DNA of 64,000 nucleotides, from assembly GCA_012932295.1 (NCBI GenBank), contig JAAONU010000019.1, positions 24,623,908-24,687,907 of the forward strand, in the 5' to 3' direction. This document shows positions 38,856 to 50,991 of this stretch, piece by piece. Within the stretch, counting starts at the first letter, position 1. Every line of letters starts with the position of its first letter. The translations under genes were made by a program, and so were the position numbers. Below the pieces are notes generated by a model. It was not told the origin of the DNA. It saw nothing but the letters and a program-made list of their open reading frames with translations, and did not search any database. The stretch is from Cyclina sinensis (Eukaryota > Mollusca > Bivalvia > Venerida > Veneridae).

Positions 38856-39995
38856 TCATCTCGCATTTGATACAAATTCTAAGATACTTTCTGCGTAGTT
38901 GACTGCAATTTTAAAAGCCCATGAATCTCCGTGAACGTTTTCATAAAATGCACAATGACCACCAAATTCTGAAGTAACTAGCAATAAATTCGGATAATAC
39001 TGAAATAAATCGAACGGAATATTCTCCTTTATCGATACTGGGTCATCTAGACTATTTATACACAGAACAGGCATTGCTATATCGTCAACGTCTCTCATTG
39101 GATCGAACCGCTGACTAAAACCTTCAAAAGTTTCTATTCCATAAATTTTACAATACACGTGATATTCAAAATCTCTAAGTGTCCAAGTTTGTAATAGGAC
39201 GAATTTAAGGTCAAGGACACTGCAAAACACTTTCCAATTTCGTAATAGGAAAAGTTTTAAATGGAGTAATGTATATAACTCGTAAAACTTTGGAATGTGT
39301 TGACAGAATATTTCGTCACTGTCATAAGACGGAGATATATTGACAGATGCCTTAATCAGCGAGGAAGACCCAAATTCACCAAGGTAGGAAAACAGCGTTG
39401 TACAACCCCTTCCAATTCCAACACCTATTATTTTCGCGTGTGGAAATTTAGTATTGATATATTCCACAACTTTTCTTGTATCTCTTGTGTCCCCAAAGCT
39501 TGTTAAATTTGCAGAAAATAGAAAGCTCGAACAATGCCCTCGTCTGTTGAACACCACTGCCCGCATTCCTTTTGAGGCTCCAAGTTTGCACAGACTTCCA
39601 ACACTAAGGGCATCCCCTGTTAGCTGAGGAAATATTAAAAGAATTGGACTGGATCTCTTATACTTATCTACAGAGGGTATAAACCAGTCTAAAGCGACAA
39701 CACCTTTGTCGGCCATTTGCAAATATTCCCGCCTAAACTGAAAATCATCTAGAGGTTTGAAAAGAAGTCCGACAAGCGTCTGTAGGTATCCACTGCGCAA
39801 AATGAATGGTGGATAGAATGGTTGTCTTAAAAGTCCTCTTCTTTGAATAAGATGCTTAGTCAGAGATGAGTCTTTGCTGTGTATTTGAAGAACTGATTGT
39901 TTAGAAAAATTCCATATTTTTGCCCTCGAAACAACCAGAAAAATCCATTCCAGCACGCGCTTGAGGAATGACATAATAAAACATGTTTTCAACAT
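38856..39995 (-). CDS. ABHD15: ABHD15-like alpha/beta-hydrolase-fold protein, paralog 1
   Basis: A single uninterrupted frame of 379 residues, ATG at 39995. Residues about 10-24 (LKRVLEWIFLVVSRA) form an N-terminal membrane anchor as in the ABHD1/2/3/15 group. Family marks in order: LTKHLIQRRGLLRQPFYPP, GYLQTLVGLLF, ADKGVVALDWF, PILLIFPQLTGDA, GMRAVVFNRRGH (143-154), SYLGEFGSSS (203-212), DPMRDVDDIAMPVLCINSLD, and GGHCAFYE with His347. The nucleophile elbow, normally GxSxG, is G193-I-G-R-G197, so the catalytic serine is Gly195; Asp317/318 and His347 remain. It is therefore predicted to be catalytically inert or to use another mechanism. My recollection is that vertebrate ABHD15 also departs from GxSxG. 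ABHD15 is described as a partner of PDE3B in fat cells; its role here is unknown. It shares most residues with 47792-48946, so the two are tandem duplicates. Confidence 0.85.
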   Translation of the reverse strand: MLKTCFIMSFLKRVLEWIFLVVSRAKIWNFSKQSVLQIHSKDSSLTKHLIQRRGLLRQPFYPPFILRSGYLQTLVGLLFKPLDDFQFRREYLQMADKGVVALDWFIPSVDKYKRSSPILLIFPQLTGDALSVGSLCKLGASKGMRAVVFNRRGHCSSFLFSANLTSFGDTRDTRKVVEYINTKFPHAKIIGVGIGRGCTTLFSYLGEFGSSSLIKASVNISPSYDSDEIFCQHIPKFYELYTLLHLKLFLLRNWKVFCSVLDLKFVLLQTWTLRDFEYHVYCKIYGIETFEGFSQRFDPMRDVDDIAMPVLCINSLDDPVSIKENIPFDLFQYYPNLLLVTSEFGGHCAFYENVHGDSWAFKIAVNYAESILEFVSNAR

Positions 39996-42900
39996 TTTTT
40001 CTGTTTATTCCGTCAAATGATGATTATCTGGTATGTCGATCCGGAATTCTTTGCTTTATTCCATCAAATGATGATTACCCGGTATTGTATACTGAGACAG
40101 AGAACCACCGATATTTGTATGTTGCCACACAGTAAACTCCTGGAAGGAAAACAAGCAGAACATTGTCAAAGAACTTCGGTAACAGTCGCATTTTTAAACA
40201 ATTACACTGAACAAATATTTAATGCATTAACGTTCACAGATCACTTCGTGAATCATGCCCTGAGCGCAAACAGATAATGTTATATAGATACTAGATAACT
40301 TGCTGAGAACAATGCTAAGTATTGAACATATGAAAACTGGATGACGTAACTTCACGCTCTGTAAGTTAAAATGTCTCAATTTCTATGTTAAATATTAGTT
40401 CATTTTTTGAACTGACGGCTGCTTTAAATTTTATAGCCCGTTCATTATGAAAATTTCCTTTGAGTTCTCTTTTGAAATTTAATCTGTTGTTATTGTTGTG
40501 TGTGTTTTTTTTTTTTTTGCTTTTTCCAGTTACCAATACTCCTTTAATTTCTTATGAAACGGATATTTACAAATATAATAACAGGAAATATCAATCAATG
40601 AGCGATGACTTCTAGTTTCGTAAACATGACGGTACATATCTTCTTCTTTTTATTCATTTATTTACTTATTTATTTATTAATTCTTTGTTTGTTGTTGTTG
40701 TTTTTTTTGGTCAAAGAACAAATCATAAAGGCCAGGTTTTAGGTATTTACCATAGAACAGTATGATCATGCCGCACCGCATAGTGTTACAGGGTTTATGA
40801 ATTCTTGCGTCCCATTTAGAGCTTATTCTGTCGAGGATTGTTTGTTAGCTGTTAGCTAGTTAAATAATAATCTCCGAGTCTCAGAATCCCAAAGGTAACG
40901 AAGAATGATAATGTTGATTTATAAATCTCTCGACCGCACGAAGACAGCAGTAAATACTGGTACAGAACACACTGAATGTCAGCGTGACGTAAGCCAGTGG
41001 AACATCACTGATTCCAGTAATTTAGAGAGTCCAAATGATGTGCAGGATCGGGCACAGGTTCGAATCTCTTCCCCTGTATCCGTTGAAGTTGACTCCAGAA
41101 TTTCATCCGTCTGATGAACTATTGATTAGATCTCAGACAAGCTATCATAAAGCAATGTTAATAAACATATAAGCTTGAAGAACCGTGACTTCTATAAGCA
41201 TTAGGAAAACAAAATAAATTCAAACCTAACTTCTGGATCCTTACGTATTCTTGTCCATCATTGTATGTGCCGCATTATAAAATGAATAACCATTATAAAA
41301 ATAAAAACAAAAACGTTAAAACTGACGGACAATATTCTTGGAAGTTTCGATGAAAAAGTTACATTCCGCTTGTCTTCATCTGTAAATGTATTGTAACACA
41401 GTTTTTTCCCAGTTGTTGAGAATCATTTAAGATAAATAGTCGATGCGGTTTCACATATTTCACGATGTTTTTTTTTCTTCTTTGCTAAGCCGAATGTTTT
41501 GTACACATTATATAAATATTCATGTCTTTGTAAATCACCATTCGCTTTCTCCACTGTCTTAGTTCTAGTTTGCCTTCGAGCAAAATCTCACTATTCTCGA
41601 TCAAAATCAAATGCCTTTCATTTAAACGCCAACTCTGTTGTTAATTTATCTCAACCAAAACAAGATTTTGTTTGTTTGAAAGGAACAACAACAACATCAT
41701 CAAAACTGCAATTATCCAAATATTCAACTTAAATAGAGTATTGTGACTTATAACAATCTAAACATACTATTAACCTCGGGTAGATTCAGTATTCCAATAC
41801 TTGGTTGAAATTTTGTTTTATGCAAATGGCTGTAACCTAATTGCTTTGAAAGTAAAACTATCCGCTAGATTGGTTGTAAGATAATAAAGTAGCCCCGATT
41901 TTCTATTCAAATTTGAACACACGTACTTGAAAAAATAATTTATGGGAAAAGAAAAGTACATAATTTCTTAACCTTGCCAACGGTCACTGCATTAACAATC
42001 TAACCGTAAAATAACCGTGAAGATGACGTCAATACAGTAAATTACCCCCACCGCTTATTTGCTGTACTCATGTAGCGCCCATATATAAAATATATTTAAC
42101 AAATAAAAAAAAACATTTTGAAGAATACAACCAACCTTACCTCTATTATTAAGAAATTTTTCCTGTGCAAATGTAAAATGTCATACCTCCGATTTCATTT
42201 TCACGCGTAAACATATCAGTTATAATTAAGTAAATATAAAAGATGTTCAGACTTTCTTTCATCTATCTATTTTCGATTTGAATTGATAGATTTTTTATGT
42301 ACTTACCAAATCATCGCTTACGGTAAATATCACGTTTATTTTAAGTCTCATATCTTGAAACTGCGCACTACAAATTTACATCATATTTGAATAAGTTTAT
42401 TTATCGTGCGTACCAGTTGCCTCGGCATGTATTCGTCCCTTATACCCCGTAATTTCAAAGATCGGTCGGAAAAGGCACAAAGAAACAATTATCTATTGAA
42501 AGTTTGTCAAGGACATGACCATGAACATGTACTGAGGTCATCATTTAAGGATTCGTGGCAAGTGCCCATGGTATCTGGCTTTTCCATACAACTCGTGCGG
42601 AAGCCAGAGTGCAAGGGCAAGGATATACACATGTATATATAAAAAGAGACACTGAACTCAAACGCTGGAGTTTGAACTGATTTGTAAGGTTCTAAATTTG
42701 ATTCATTAAATAGTTTGAGTTTAAGTAGACAATACGATTCGTGCATGCCTCCTCTCTGTTTTCACAAATTGGAGATCTAAGGATGTTCGCCATAACTCAG
42801 GGAGACAGTCGAGCGAACCAGATTAGTCGTTTGACATCTTTTTTTGTTTGTTTTAGCTTTAGTTTATTATGATTTTATATCAACTTTCAACATAATACAA

Positions 42901-43129
42901 ATCCAGACAAGACATAAGTTACAAACCTTTTGCAACTGGACTGATCTAAAAATTATAACAACAATAGTGACAGCCCATTGCAAGAGATCAAAACAGTACT
43001 CGTAATTTCTGATTTGTATAATGTTAAATTTATACGAATAGTGCTTCATTGCTAACAATGTAATGATAGTACAAACATAAATAAAATGCTAAAAAGATTA
43101 ATAAAGTTACATCTTTTGTACATTCAGAT

Positions 43130-43400
43130 TTTGGAACATAGTGCAAGATACAGAAAGCATTCCATTCCAGAGACACACCTGGTTATTTTCATACTCAGTG
43201 TACAGCACTGATACAGGGGGCCTCCGATACACCTAGGGGACCTCTGATACATAGAGGACCTCTGATACAGGGGACCTCTTCAGGGAACCTCTGTTTATCG
43301 TTTCGTCTGAAAGCCTTATCAGAGGGGAAGATTGAACTCTAGACTCCTTGGCTGCAAGCCCTAACGTTACCACTTGATCCAAGATTTGGCCTCTGTAATA
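43130..43400 (-). mobile_element. tRNA-derived SINE-like copy with internal tandem expansion
   Basis: In reverse: GGATCAAGTGGTAACGTTAG (A-box-like), GAGTTCAATCTTCCCC (B-box-like), TCAGACGAAACGATAAACAG, TGTACACTGAGTATG, GTGTCTCTGGAATGG and CTGTATCTTGCACT. Between 43215 and 43285 the GACCTCTGATACA word is repeated four or five times; other copies have it once. Confidence 0.7.
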
Positions 43401-44044
43401 CGTTTTGACATGTTCATATATAAGTTTCATACCTGGGTGGCAAAAAAAAAGTGGGTTTCATTCTTGCATATTATTGGCATAGGAAGCTCAAATTCTTTAT
43501 ATATAGCCTTTCAAAGACAAGAATGAAGAATGGGACAGCATGAAAATTGCTCTTTTTATTTCACAACTATGTTTTGGGAAAAAAAACGTCTGTGTGAGGA
43601 ACTGAATCGTTTGAAACACAATTATTGAAAGTGATGAAAAACACTATATAAATTGTTTACATAATGAAAGATACCTGCGATTAAAGTAAATGCAAATTCA
43701 TCATTTGTCGCAGACGATCTTGGAAAGTCGTCTCCGTGCTATGAAAGAGGCGCCATCTAGGGACAGTATCACTGAACGCTCCGTTTGATAACTTGGTGAT
43801 TAATACCCCCTTAGGTAAATACTGTCTCCCCTTCTCTAATAAATCAGATACGGCAAGCCGAAAGAAATACGTTTCTCTTATTGTTTTCTCTTTTCAATAA
43901 TTTGACTTTAATCCTTTTTTGTAGTTGTTATTATGTTACCGTGGAGTGATAAACATCGCTCAATCCATTTCAGTTGTTTTAATTAATCAAATATATTTTC
44001 AAAATTAGGTGCATGAAAGCAAAATGGTGAAATCTTTAAAAAAA

Positions 44045-44045
<1 letters not shown>

Positions 44046-44087
<42 letters not shown>
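44046..44087. repeat. Poly(A) tract
   Basis: 42 consecutive A. It could be a retroposon tail or a simple run; no adjoining element recognised. Confidence 0.9.
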
Positions 44088-44089
<2 letters not shown>

Positions 44090-45929
44090 ACTTTCCCAAC
44101 TATTAAAAGTGGAATTCGGTTCCAATTTTAGAATATGTTTTATTTATTTTATGGCATATAATTCTGTCAACGAAGCTCCGGGCAGACGATCATAAACATG
44201 TCAAGAACCCGTCTTTTTCTGCTGCAAATCGAGATAAGTTATATTAGTTTCAATAAAAATACAAATATATTGGAAATGTGACAAAACGGACCATTCTACA
44301 TTATACATTAACACCGAGCTATTTGAACTAGAATAGAGGCTGTATAACAGTGATTCTTATGCAAATATTGCTCGAAGGTGTCTCTTTCATATTGTTTACA
44401 AAACGTGATTTCTGAATTTTTGAGAATCTAAAACCATACACTAGTCTCATCTGTGGTTATTTTACAGCATATCAATATTCATTCTCGTAAATGAGTCCTC
44501 CACTGAATAGAATGAAACAGTTTGAAATTCATAAAACAAGAACGACCCATAATCCAATGCTTTTCCCGTCCCACAGAAAGTCAAGTTCTCGCAAAAAAAT
44601 GCTGAAAATTACATACATTTTTTTCTGCATAAACAGACGAAAATTATACAATTTTTTTTTACAATTGAACTGCAATCTCATTTGCAATATTATTGTTTAA
44701 TGTATCCCATAGACACCAGAGTCGTAAGAAATGAAGCAATGCACATTAGAGCAGATGATAAAAAACTGATTATTATTCTTGAAAATTATCTGTATACGCA
44801 AGGTAAATCAGCAATTATTTTCTTTTTTTGTATCAAAAATATCATTCTTCAGATGCCAGTCGACTTGCTGATAACTTTTATCTTGATTGAGTTGAGATGC
44901 TGTCATATAATAAGTAGATGAAATATGCAATGCAAACAACTCATATACCTACTTACTAATTCAAATGCCTTTAACAACACGAAAGTACAAGTTTAAGACC
45001 TAAAATGTGGTATTTTAGGTATCTGTGTAACTATATTTATTACCCCACCTTTCTTGCGCATCGCAACCACGGTCACGTGATGATGGTCGAAAGTAAATGA
45101 ACATAAGGTTCAAATTGTTTTCTTATTCTTTTTTATAACTTCCATGCGTCTTATATGAATGAAATTCTTGTTATAACGTAACAAATAAAGAGAAAAACAA
45201 TGAAAAAAGTTACATTTTGTTACTATGTTACATAGCTGGAATCAAACTGCATTTTACCGCTACAAAAGGTGCAAAGGTATGAAAGGGGGATAACTGCTAA
45301 AGAGATAGTTATGCAACAAAGGGTATTCACTTAACCGACTTTCATTTATTTTCTGAAACGTTTCATTTAAGAAATTCTGAATGAACCTTTAATTCGGGGA
45401 TCAAACAATTACATCACAATGTGATATTTAAATCCAAATATAATGCTCTGTGTGCAACCTGTTGAAATATTAAACGACAAATTATCGCATTTTTTACGTG
45501 TAGCGCAAATTACCATGAAACTAAACCTTTGTTTTCCTCTGGCAATCGTAAGGTTTCTTCCATATTACTCTAGGCGGCATAAAAAAGCCGTACAACGTTC
45601 ATAGTGAATGGCGTTATAACCATTTGTTTTGTTCGCATTTTTTTCCAGCGACATTTATACGCTAATTGATAACATTTCAGAGACGTCATTCGTTTCTGAT
45701 GGTGATTGGTATACGAACATTTTCTAAGAAAATATTGTGAATCTTTTTGCATTTATCTCCCGACAAATGTTAGCCTTAGATGTCAATATAAAGGTATTTT
45801 GTTTACTCTGAGAGTCTTAAAATGCTTCGAAAAATTTTTGAAATACACGTACAATAATACTTTCAAAGATATAATTCTTGATACTAAATCTACATATTTA
45901 AAAATAAATCAATAACCATCAGATAGCTT

Positions 45930-46870
45930 GTAACGTTCAAAATGCACCTGAAAATATCAGAAACGTTTAAAATGCAACTGATAATAATTGAAACGTTCCG
46001 AATGCAACTGAGAATAATTGAAACGTTCCGAATGCAACTGAGAATACTTAAAACGTTCCGAATGCATCTGAGAATAATTGAAACGTTCCAAATGCACCTG
46101 AAAATACCAGAAACGTTTAGAATTCACCTGAGAATAATTGAAACGTTCAAAATACACCTGAGAATAATTGAAACGTTCCGAATGCAATTGAGAATAATTG
46201 AAACGTTCCGAATGCAACTGAGAATAATTGAACATTCAAAATATTCATGGTTATAATTGAAATGTAAAAAAAAAAATCATATAAATACTTGAAACGTTTA
46301 AAATACTTATGGTAATTATTGAAACTTAAAAAATAAAAAATACTTGAAACGTTAAATATACTCATGGTTATGCTTGTAACGTTTAAATATTATCATAGAA
46401 ATACTTGAAATGTTTAAAATAGATATGGGAATACTTGGTACCTTAAAATATTCATATTTATGCCTGAAACGTTCAAAACACTCATGGAAATACTTGAAAC
46501 GTTCAAAATACTTATGGGAATACTTGTAATGTTCAATCTACTCGTAGCAATATTTTACATGTCAAAATACTCATGAAAATACTTGAAACGTTTAAAATAC
46601 ACAACGGAATCCTTTTAAATGTCCAAATCACCCATGGAACACTTTAAACGCTCCGAATACTCATGGGATAACTTGAAACGTTCAAAATTCTCATTAAAAA
46701 ATATGAAACGTTCAGAATATTCATGAGATAACTAGAAACATGAGATTACTTGCAACTTTGAAATATTTATAATAATGGCTGAAACGTTAAAAAAATCATA
46801 TTCAAAACACCCACGGAGTACTTGAAACGTTAAAAAACTCATGGAAACGTTAAAAGTATTAATTACTCGC
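45930..46870. repeat. Degenerate 30-bp tandem array
   Basis: The unit is roughly GAAACGTTCCGAATGCAACT plus GAGAATAATT. It is clean from 45935 to 46240, then increasingly degenerate (GAAACGTTTAAAATACTTAT-type units) to about 46870. The 30-bp period keeps both strands open in several frames near the start, giving short Ile/Thr/Arg-rich frames that are not credible genes. Confidence 0.9.
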
Positions 46871-47791
46871 ACTTTACGATATTCTAAATGATACACGAAG
46901 TGGGTAAGACATATATTGTAACACAACACGCTCAAAAGCAAACATAAGCGATGTTTAAATAGATAACAGCCTTATTACAGCGTAGCATTTTTCAAATGTT
47001 TCTATTTCTTATTACTGAATGTTTGGAGAACTCTGTTTGAGTAACTAACTTATTTCCAAACTAACTGATAACTACTCACTGTATAGTTTAGTTTTTAAGA
47101 GAAACACAATATTCACTCTCCGCCTTGATTGTTTAGGAGAGCAAAAAAATATTACATTCAAAAGACGTATCTGTTTAATATAAGTGAAACTGTAATAAAA
47201 ATAATAATAATAAATAATAATGTTAATAATGATTATGATGATGACGATAATCATCATCATCATCGTCATCATCATCAATTATGAACTTTGTCTTCCTAGA
47301 TGTGCTGTATGATCTTGTGAAGACAATAAGACAGCTAGGAGTTTGTTCGATAAAAAAGCTCAAGTTTCATACAGATGTACTGTATATATAACGATTTTCT
47401 GTGACTATATTAGAACACATGTAGGCTGTGATGTATGCTAGAATCAATACTGATTTTGGCCCAATACGGTCGTAAATGTTGTAAACTGAAGAGTCAATAT
47501 TGAAATAAACGCGAACAGTCATAAAATATGCAGAGATTTGGATCAAATACGTCTCCGTTTTTACCTGTGTATGTAATAAGACGCAATTTAGTAACTGGTC
47601 GGAGTTTCTCCATCACTGAGTATGCAATGAACCCTTGCAAATGTCATGTAGATCATGTATACAATATCACAACGATTTCATCAAGAAAGCGTCTATTTTA
47701 GATACTGTTTAAAACTTAAAGAGGCAGTCTTGAATATTTTTTCATATATTTTTTATTACATGTACTACAATTTCAATAATAAATTGTACTT
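46871..47791. other. Gene-free stretch with ATA and ATC repeats
   Basis: AATAAT and TCATCA runs lie at 47197-47278. The rest shows no feature. The right end should contain the 3' UTR of the second ABHD15-like gene. Confidence 0.5.
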
Positions 47792-48946
47792 CTACCGATA
47801 ACTAAACCTAGAGTTCGACATAAATTCTAGAACATATTCTGTATAGTTTATAGCAAGCGTGTTCGCCCAGGAATCTCCGTGCACGTTTTCATAAAATGCA
47901 CAATGGCCACCCTTTTCTACTGTAACTAGCAGTAAATTCGGATAAAACTGAAATAATTCTAATGGAATTTCCTCTTTCACAGAAATTGGATCGTCTAAAC
48001 TATTAATGCATAAAACAGGAACAGCAATGTCATCTACGTCTCTCATTGGGTCATTTCGCTGCCAAAACGCCTCGAAAGTTTTAATTCGATAGATTTTGCA
48101 ATAAACTTGATATTCAAATTCCTTCAACGTCCAAGCTTTTATTAGTGCTGCCTTCATATCTATAACTTTGCTGAGAGCTTTCCAGTTTCTTAATAGCATT
48201 ATTTTCAAATCAAGTAAAAGGTATAGCTCATAAATTTTTGGAATTTGCTCACAAAGCTTCTCTGTGTTATCATATGACGGTGATATATTTACCGCTGCTT
48301 TCATCAACGATGACGAACCGAATTCTCCTAGATATGAGAATAAAGTAGCGCAACCAGCACCAATTCCTATTCCAACAATCGGAACATAAGGATGTTTGTT
48401 AAAAATATATTCAATCACTTTTCTTGTATCTTTTGTGTCACCAATACTCGTCAAATAAGGTGACGTCAGATAACTCGAGCCGTGACCACGTCTGTTGAAA
48501 ACTACAGCTCGCATCCCCCTAGAAGCGCCGAGTTTACAGATACTCCCCACGCTAGTTGCATCTCCCGTAAGTCGTGGAAATATTAACAGAATCGGGCTAT
48601 TTCGCTTTAGTTTTGCAATGGGCTGACAGAACCAGTCCAAAGCAACAACACCTTTGTCAGCCATTTGCAAATATTCCCGCTCAAAATAATAATCCGTAAG
48701 AGGCTTGTATAAAAGCCCTGCAAGCGTCTGGATGTATCCGTTGCATAGTATAAATTGCGGACGAAACGGTCGTTTTAAAAGTCCGCGTTTTCGAACTAAA
48801 TGTTTAGTTAAAGATGATTCCTTACTATGAAGATGCGGAATAATATCTCCACAAGCTTTCCACTGTTTAACACTTATAACAATATAACAAATCCATGTAA
48901 CAACTCTTTTTATCACGGTAACTATCAAACATTTATCTAACATCAT
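47792..48946 (-). CDS. ABHD15: ABHD15-like alpha/beta-hydrolase-fold protein, paralog 2
   Basis: An intronless frame of 384 residues if it starts at ATG 48946 (MMLDKC), which aligns with the start of paralog 1 (MLKTC). The frame is open further upstream to an acceptor-like TTCTTTCCAG near 49006, so an upstream exon is possible. It has an N-terminal anchor (about 8-27), LTKHLVRKRGLLKRPFRPQF, ADKGVVALDWF, ILLIFPRLTGDA, MRAVVFNRRGHGSSYL, SYLGEFGSSS, NDPMRDVDDIAVPVLCINSL, DDP, and GGHCAFYENVHGDSWA. The elbow reads G194-I-G-A-G198: the catalytic serine position is Gly196, as in the sister gene. Asp and His are kept. Same strand as paralog 1, about 8 kb away. Retention of long identical blocks with an altered elbow in both copies points to constraint on a non-catalytic role rather than decay. 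Confidence 0.87.
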   Translation of the reverse strand: MMLDKCLIVTVIKRVVTWICYIVISVKQWKACGDIIPHLHSKESSLTKHLVRKRGLLKRPFRPQFILCNGYIQTLAGLLYKPLTDYYFEREYLQMADKGVVALDWFCQPIAKLKRNSPILLIFPRLTGDATSVGSICKLGASRGMRAVVFNRRGHGSSYLTSPYLTSIGDTKDTRKVIEYIFNKHPYVPIVGIGIGAGCATLFSYLGEFGSSSLMKAAVNISPSYDNTEKLCEQIPKIYELYLLLDLKIMLLRNWKALSKVIDMKAALIKAWTLKEFEYQVYCKIYRIKTFEAFWQRNDPMRDVDDIAVPVLCINSLDDPISVKEEIPLELFQFYPNLLLVTVEKGGHCAFYENVHGDSWANTLAINYTEYVLEFMSNSRFSYR

Positions 48947-50441
48947 TTCAAAGCTGTGTTCTATACATTCCTTAGCAGCTGCCAAACTTTGATCACTGGA
49001 AAGAAATAAAAAACAATTCTATAACCTTAGAGAACCAACGCTATACAGATGACGTCTGTATTGATTCTCTCTATAAGTCTCAGAAGCAGACGTCCTTTAT
49101 GTCACGTTGAAACCATATAACATGGCTAATATCCTGCGATATCTCTTCTAACGGAACAAACTATCAATTTGGCACATTAAAACTGCGAAAGCACATCAAT
49201 TCTTAAACAAACTCCTGGCAAAAATGTTGCGGAATAATATTTATCACAGTAATTATTTGTCACTGCGCTCGCTTAAGTGATAGTTTCGTTAACATGGGTT
49301 GTATATGCTAGTGGCAAAAGATAAAACTAACAAAACTTGTCTGCACTGCTTTACAAAGATAAATTCGCCTAGGAAGATAGTAAAGATAAATACTCCGTAG
49401 ATTTTAACATGATACAGTATCTTGTTACATAAGGTTTGTAGCATAACTGTAATTCATATTTCAACCGTATGATTTAGTAATATAACCCTCTGTTATCTCA
49501 TCATATTATATTCTATTTCCGTAATTTTTCTACGCTATGAAATTAACTATGTATAATCAACAAACGCTTGAAGGTGTCGTTTTCATAGACTGCATATATT
49601 TTGTACTCTAGGAAATATGCAGTTAAAACCAAAATTGTTATTTTCATCAATTGTTAGTTGAAGAAAAGGCCATTATACAAGATATTTTTCAGTTCATAAC
49701 ATCCAAGGAGGGACATAATAAGGAAGACTTGTCAAGACAGGAAACGACTGATTTTTGTTTGCAAAATAGAACTCCACTTTAACGCTGCCTGGCGCATGGC
49801 TTTGATGTGTTTCTGCGCTTCGATTCATTTATGCTGTACACAGTATTATATCCAGTCACAGCAAGGAAAGAACTTTTTGTCAAGCAGTCTACTAATAAAT
49901 CTTTTTGTTATATTGTGTGGTTGCTTTCTGACAAAACGATGAAACGACAAGAAGACAAATTGTTTTCTCTGACGTGTTTTATACATACGCTATGCAGGCC
50001 ATGGCAAACAACTGAAAACTTTGAGAGTTGCAAAATAGAGCTACAGTTTGTACTAGTACTTGCAAAACACCCATATTCTAAATCTCATATTGTACATACT
50101 TATCTCATACTATACATACAGACCGCGTAATGTACATACAAATTCCTTCCTGTATATACAATTCTTTTTATGTACTTACAAATTTCGTACTGTTTTATGA
50201 AAATCTTTATTCTCCGTTATTTTCACAATGTCCTTTTGTATTTAGCCGAATATAGAAGGGAAGTAACTCATTGTTTAAAAAGAGTATAGTGCAATCGAGT
50301 ACTCTCCCTGTCACAAGCTAGTACAAAACATTTTAAATCCTATTTTTTGCGGTATTTCCCTATTCATTTTGATAAATAATTTGATTTTTAAAATCGAAAA
50401 ATACCAAATAGCAGTCGATAGGATAGTTTTATCTTAATTCA

Positions 50442-50491
<50 letters not shown>

Positions 50492-50667
50492 CCACGATCG
50501 CTTTAGTTACAAGTCAATGGTGTTCCTGAAACAGTAAAAACAGAAGGTAAGAACTTATTTTACATACTTGATTTGAATTCCTCCCACTCTGCACTGTGTA
50601 TTTGTAATCAATTCAACGTACTTATCTTTTCTTCTCAGTATTTTCCAAAAGTTTTGGCCCGCCTCTG
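48947..50667. other. Gene-free stretch
   Basis: It includes the 5' flank of the second ABHD15-like gene and a 47-base poly(A) at 50443-50489. Repeated 'TACATAC/TATACATAC' words lie near 50090-50180. No exon recognised. Confidence 0.45.
50443..50489. repeat. Poly(A) tract
   Basis: 47 consecutive A, the longest homopolymer in the window. Confidence 0.9.
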
Positions 50668-50678
50668 TGACACTAGAC

Positions 50679-50991
50679 CTTCCCTGGTGGTTTAGATGGA
50701 CTTCATATCTGGTTGTATAATTCCCATCTCATTGAGCAAAGTGTTTTGTCTAAATCCCGGGGTCGGATCTATTCAAGGGAGAATAAAGTCATCAAGTCCG
50801 GCCGAGTCTTTTTCTCGGGTGGCGGTCTCGCCGAGTCTACCAAAAATCCGCTTGTCTGGAATCTCCTGTTATACAAAGACCCCATATGCCCGCCGTTACC
50901 CCTCTTCAAGAACATGGTGCAATATTTTCACCGGAAATTATGTAAGTTACTGTTTCGAGGAAAGCACTGGCTTGATCCTGATCTGACATAA
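50679..50991 (+). CDS. Unrecognised coding-like open frame
   Basis: The frame runs from just after TAG (50676-50678, which could also serve as an acceptor 'ACTAG') to TAA at 50989-50991, about 103 residues. It includes GGLDGLHIWLYNSHLIEQSV, SGRVFFSGGGLAESTKNP and LVWNLLLYKDPICPPLPLFK. The segment is richer in GC than its surroundings and codon third positions often end in C, as in real exons of this window. No family recognised. The first ATG-type start would be alternative, so it may be a terminal exon or a gene relic rather than a complete gene. A second overlapping frame (50696-50986) looks less coding-like. Confidence 0.3.

Larger units (their letters stand above)
39996..45929. other. Gene-free stretch between the ABHD15-like paralogs
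   Basis: No exon recognised. Poly(T) lies near 40508-40519. SINE-like pieces lie near 42388-42425 and at 43130-43400. A 42-base poly(A) lies at 44046-44087. Confidence 0.5.

Noticed and set aside
45942..46256. 104-codon Ile/Thr/Arg repeat frame
   Set aside because: Produced by the 30-bp array; the other strand is equally open.
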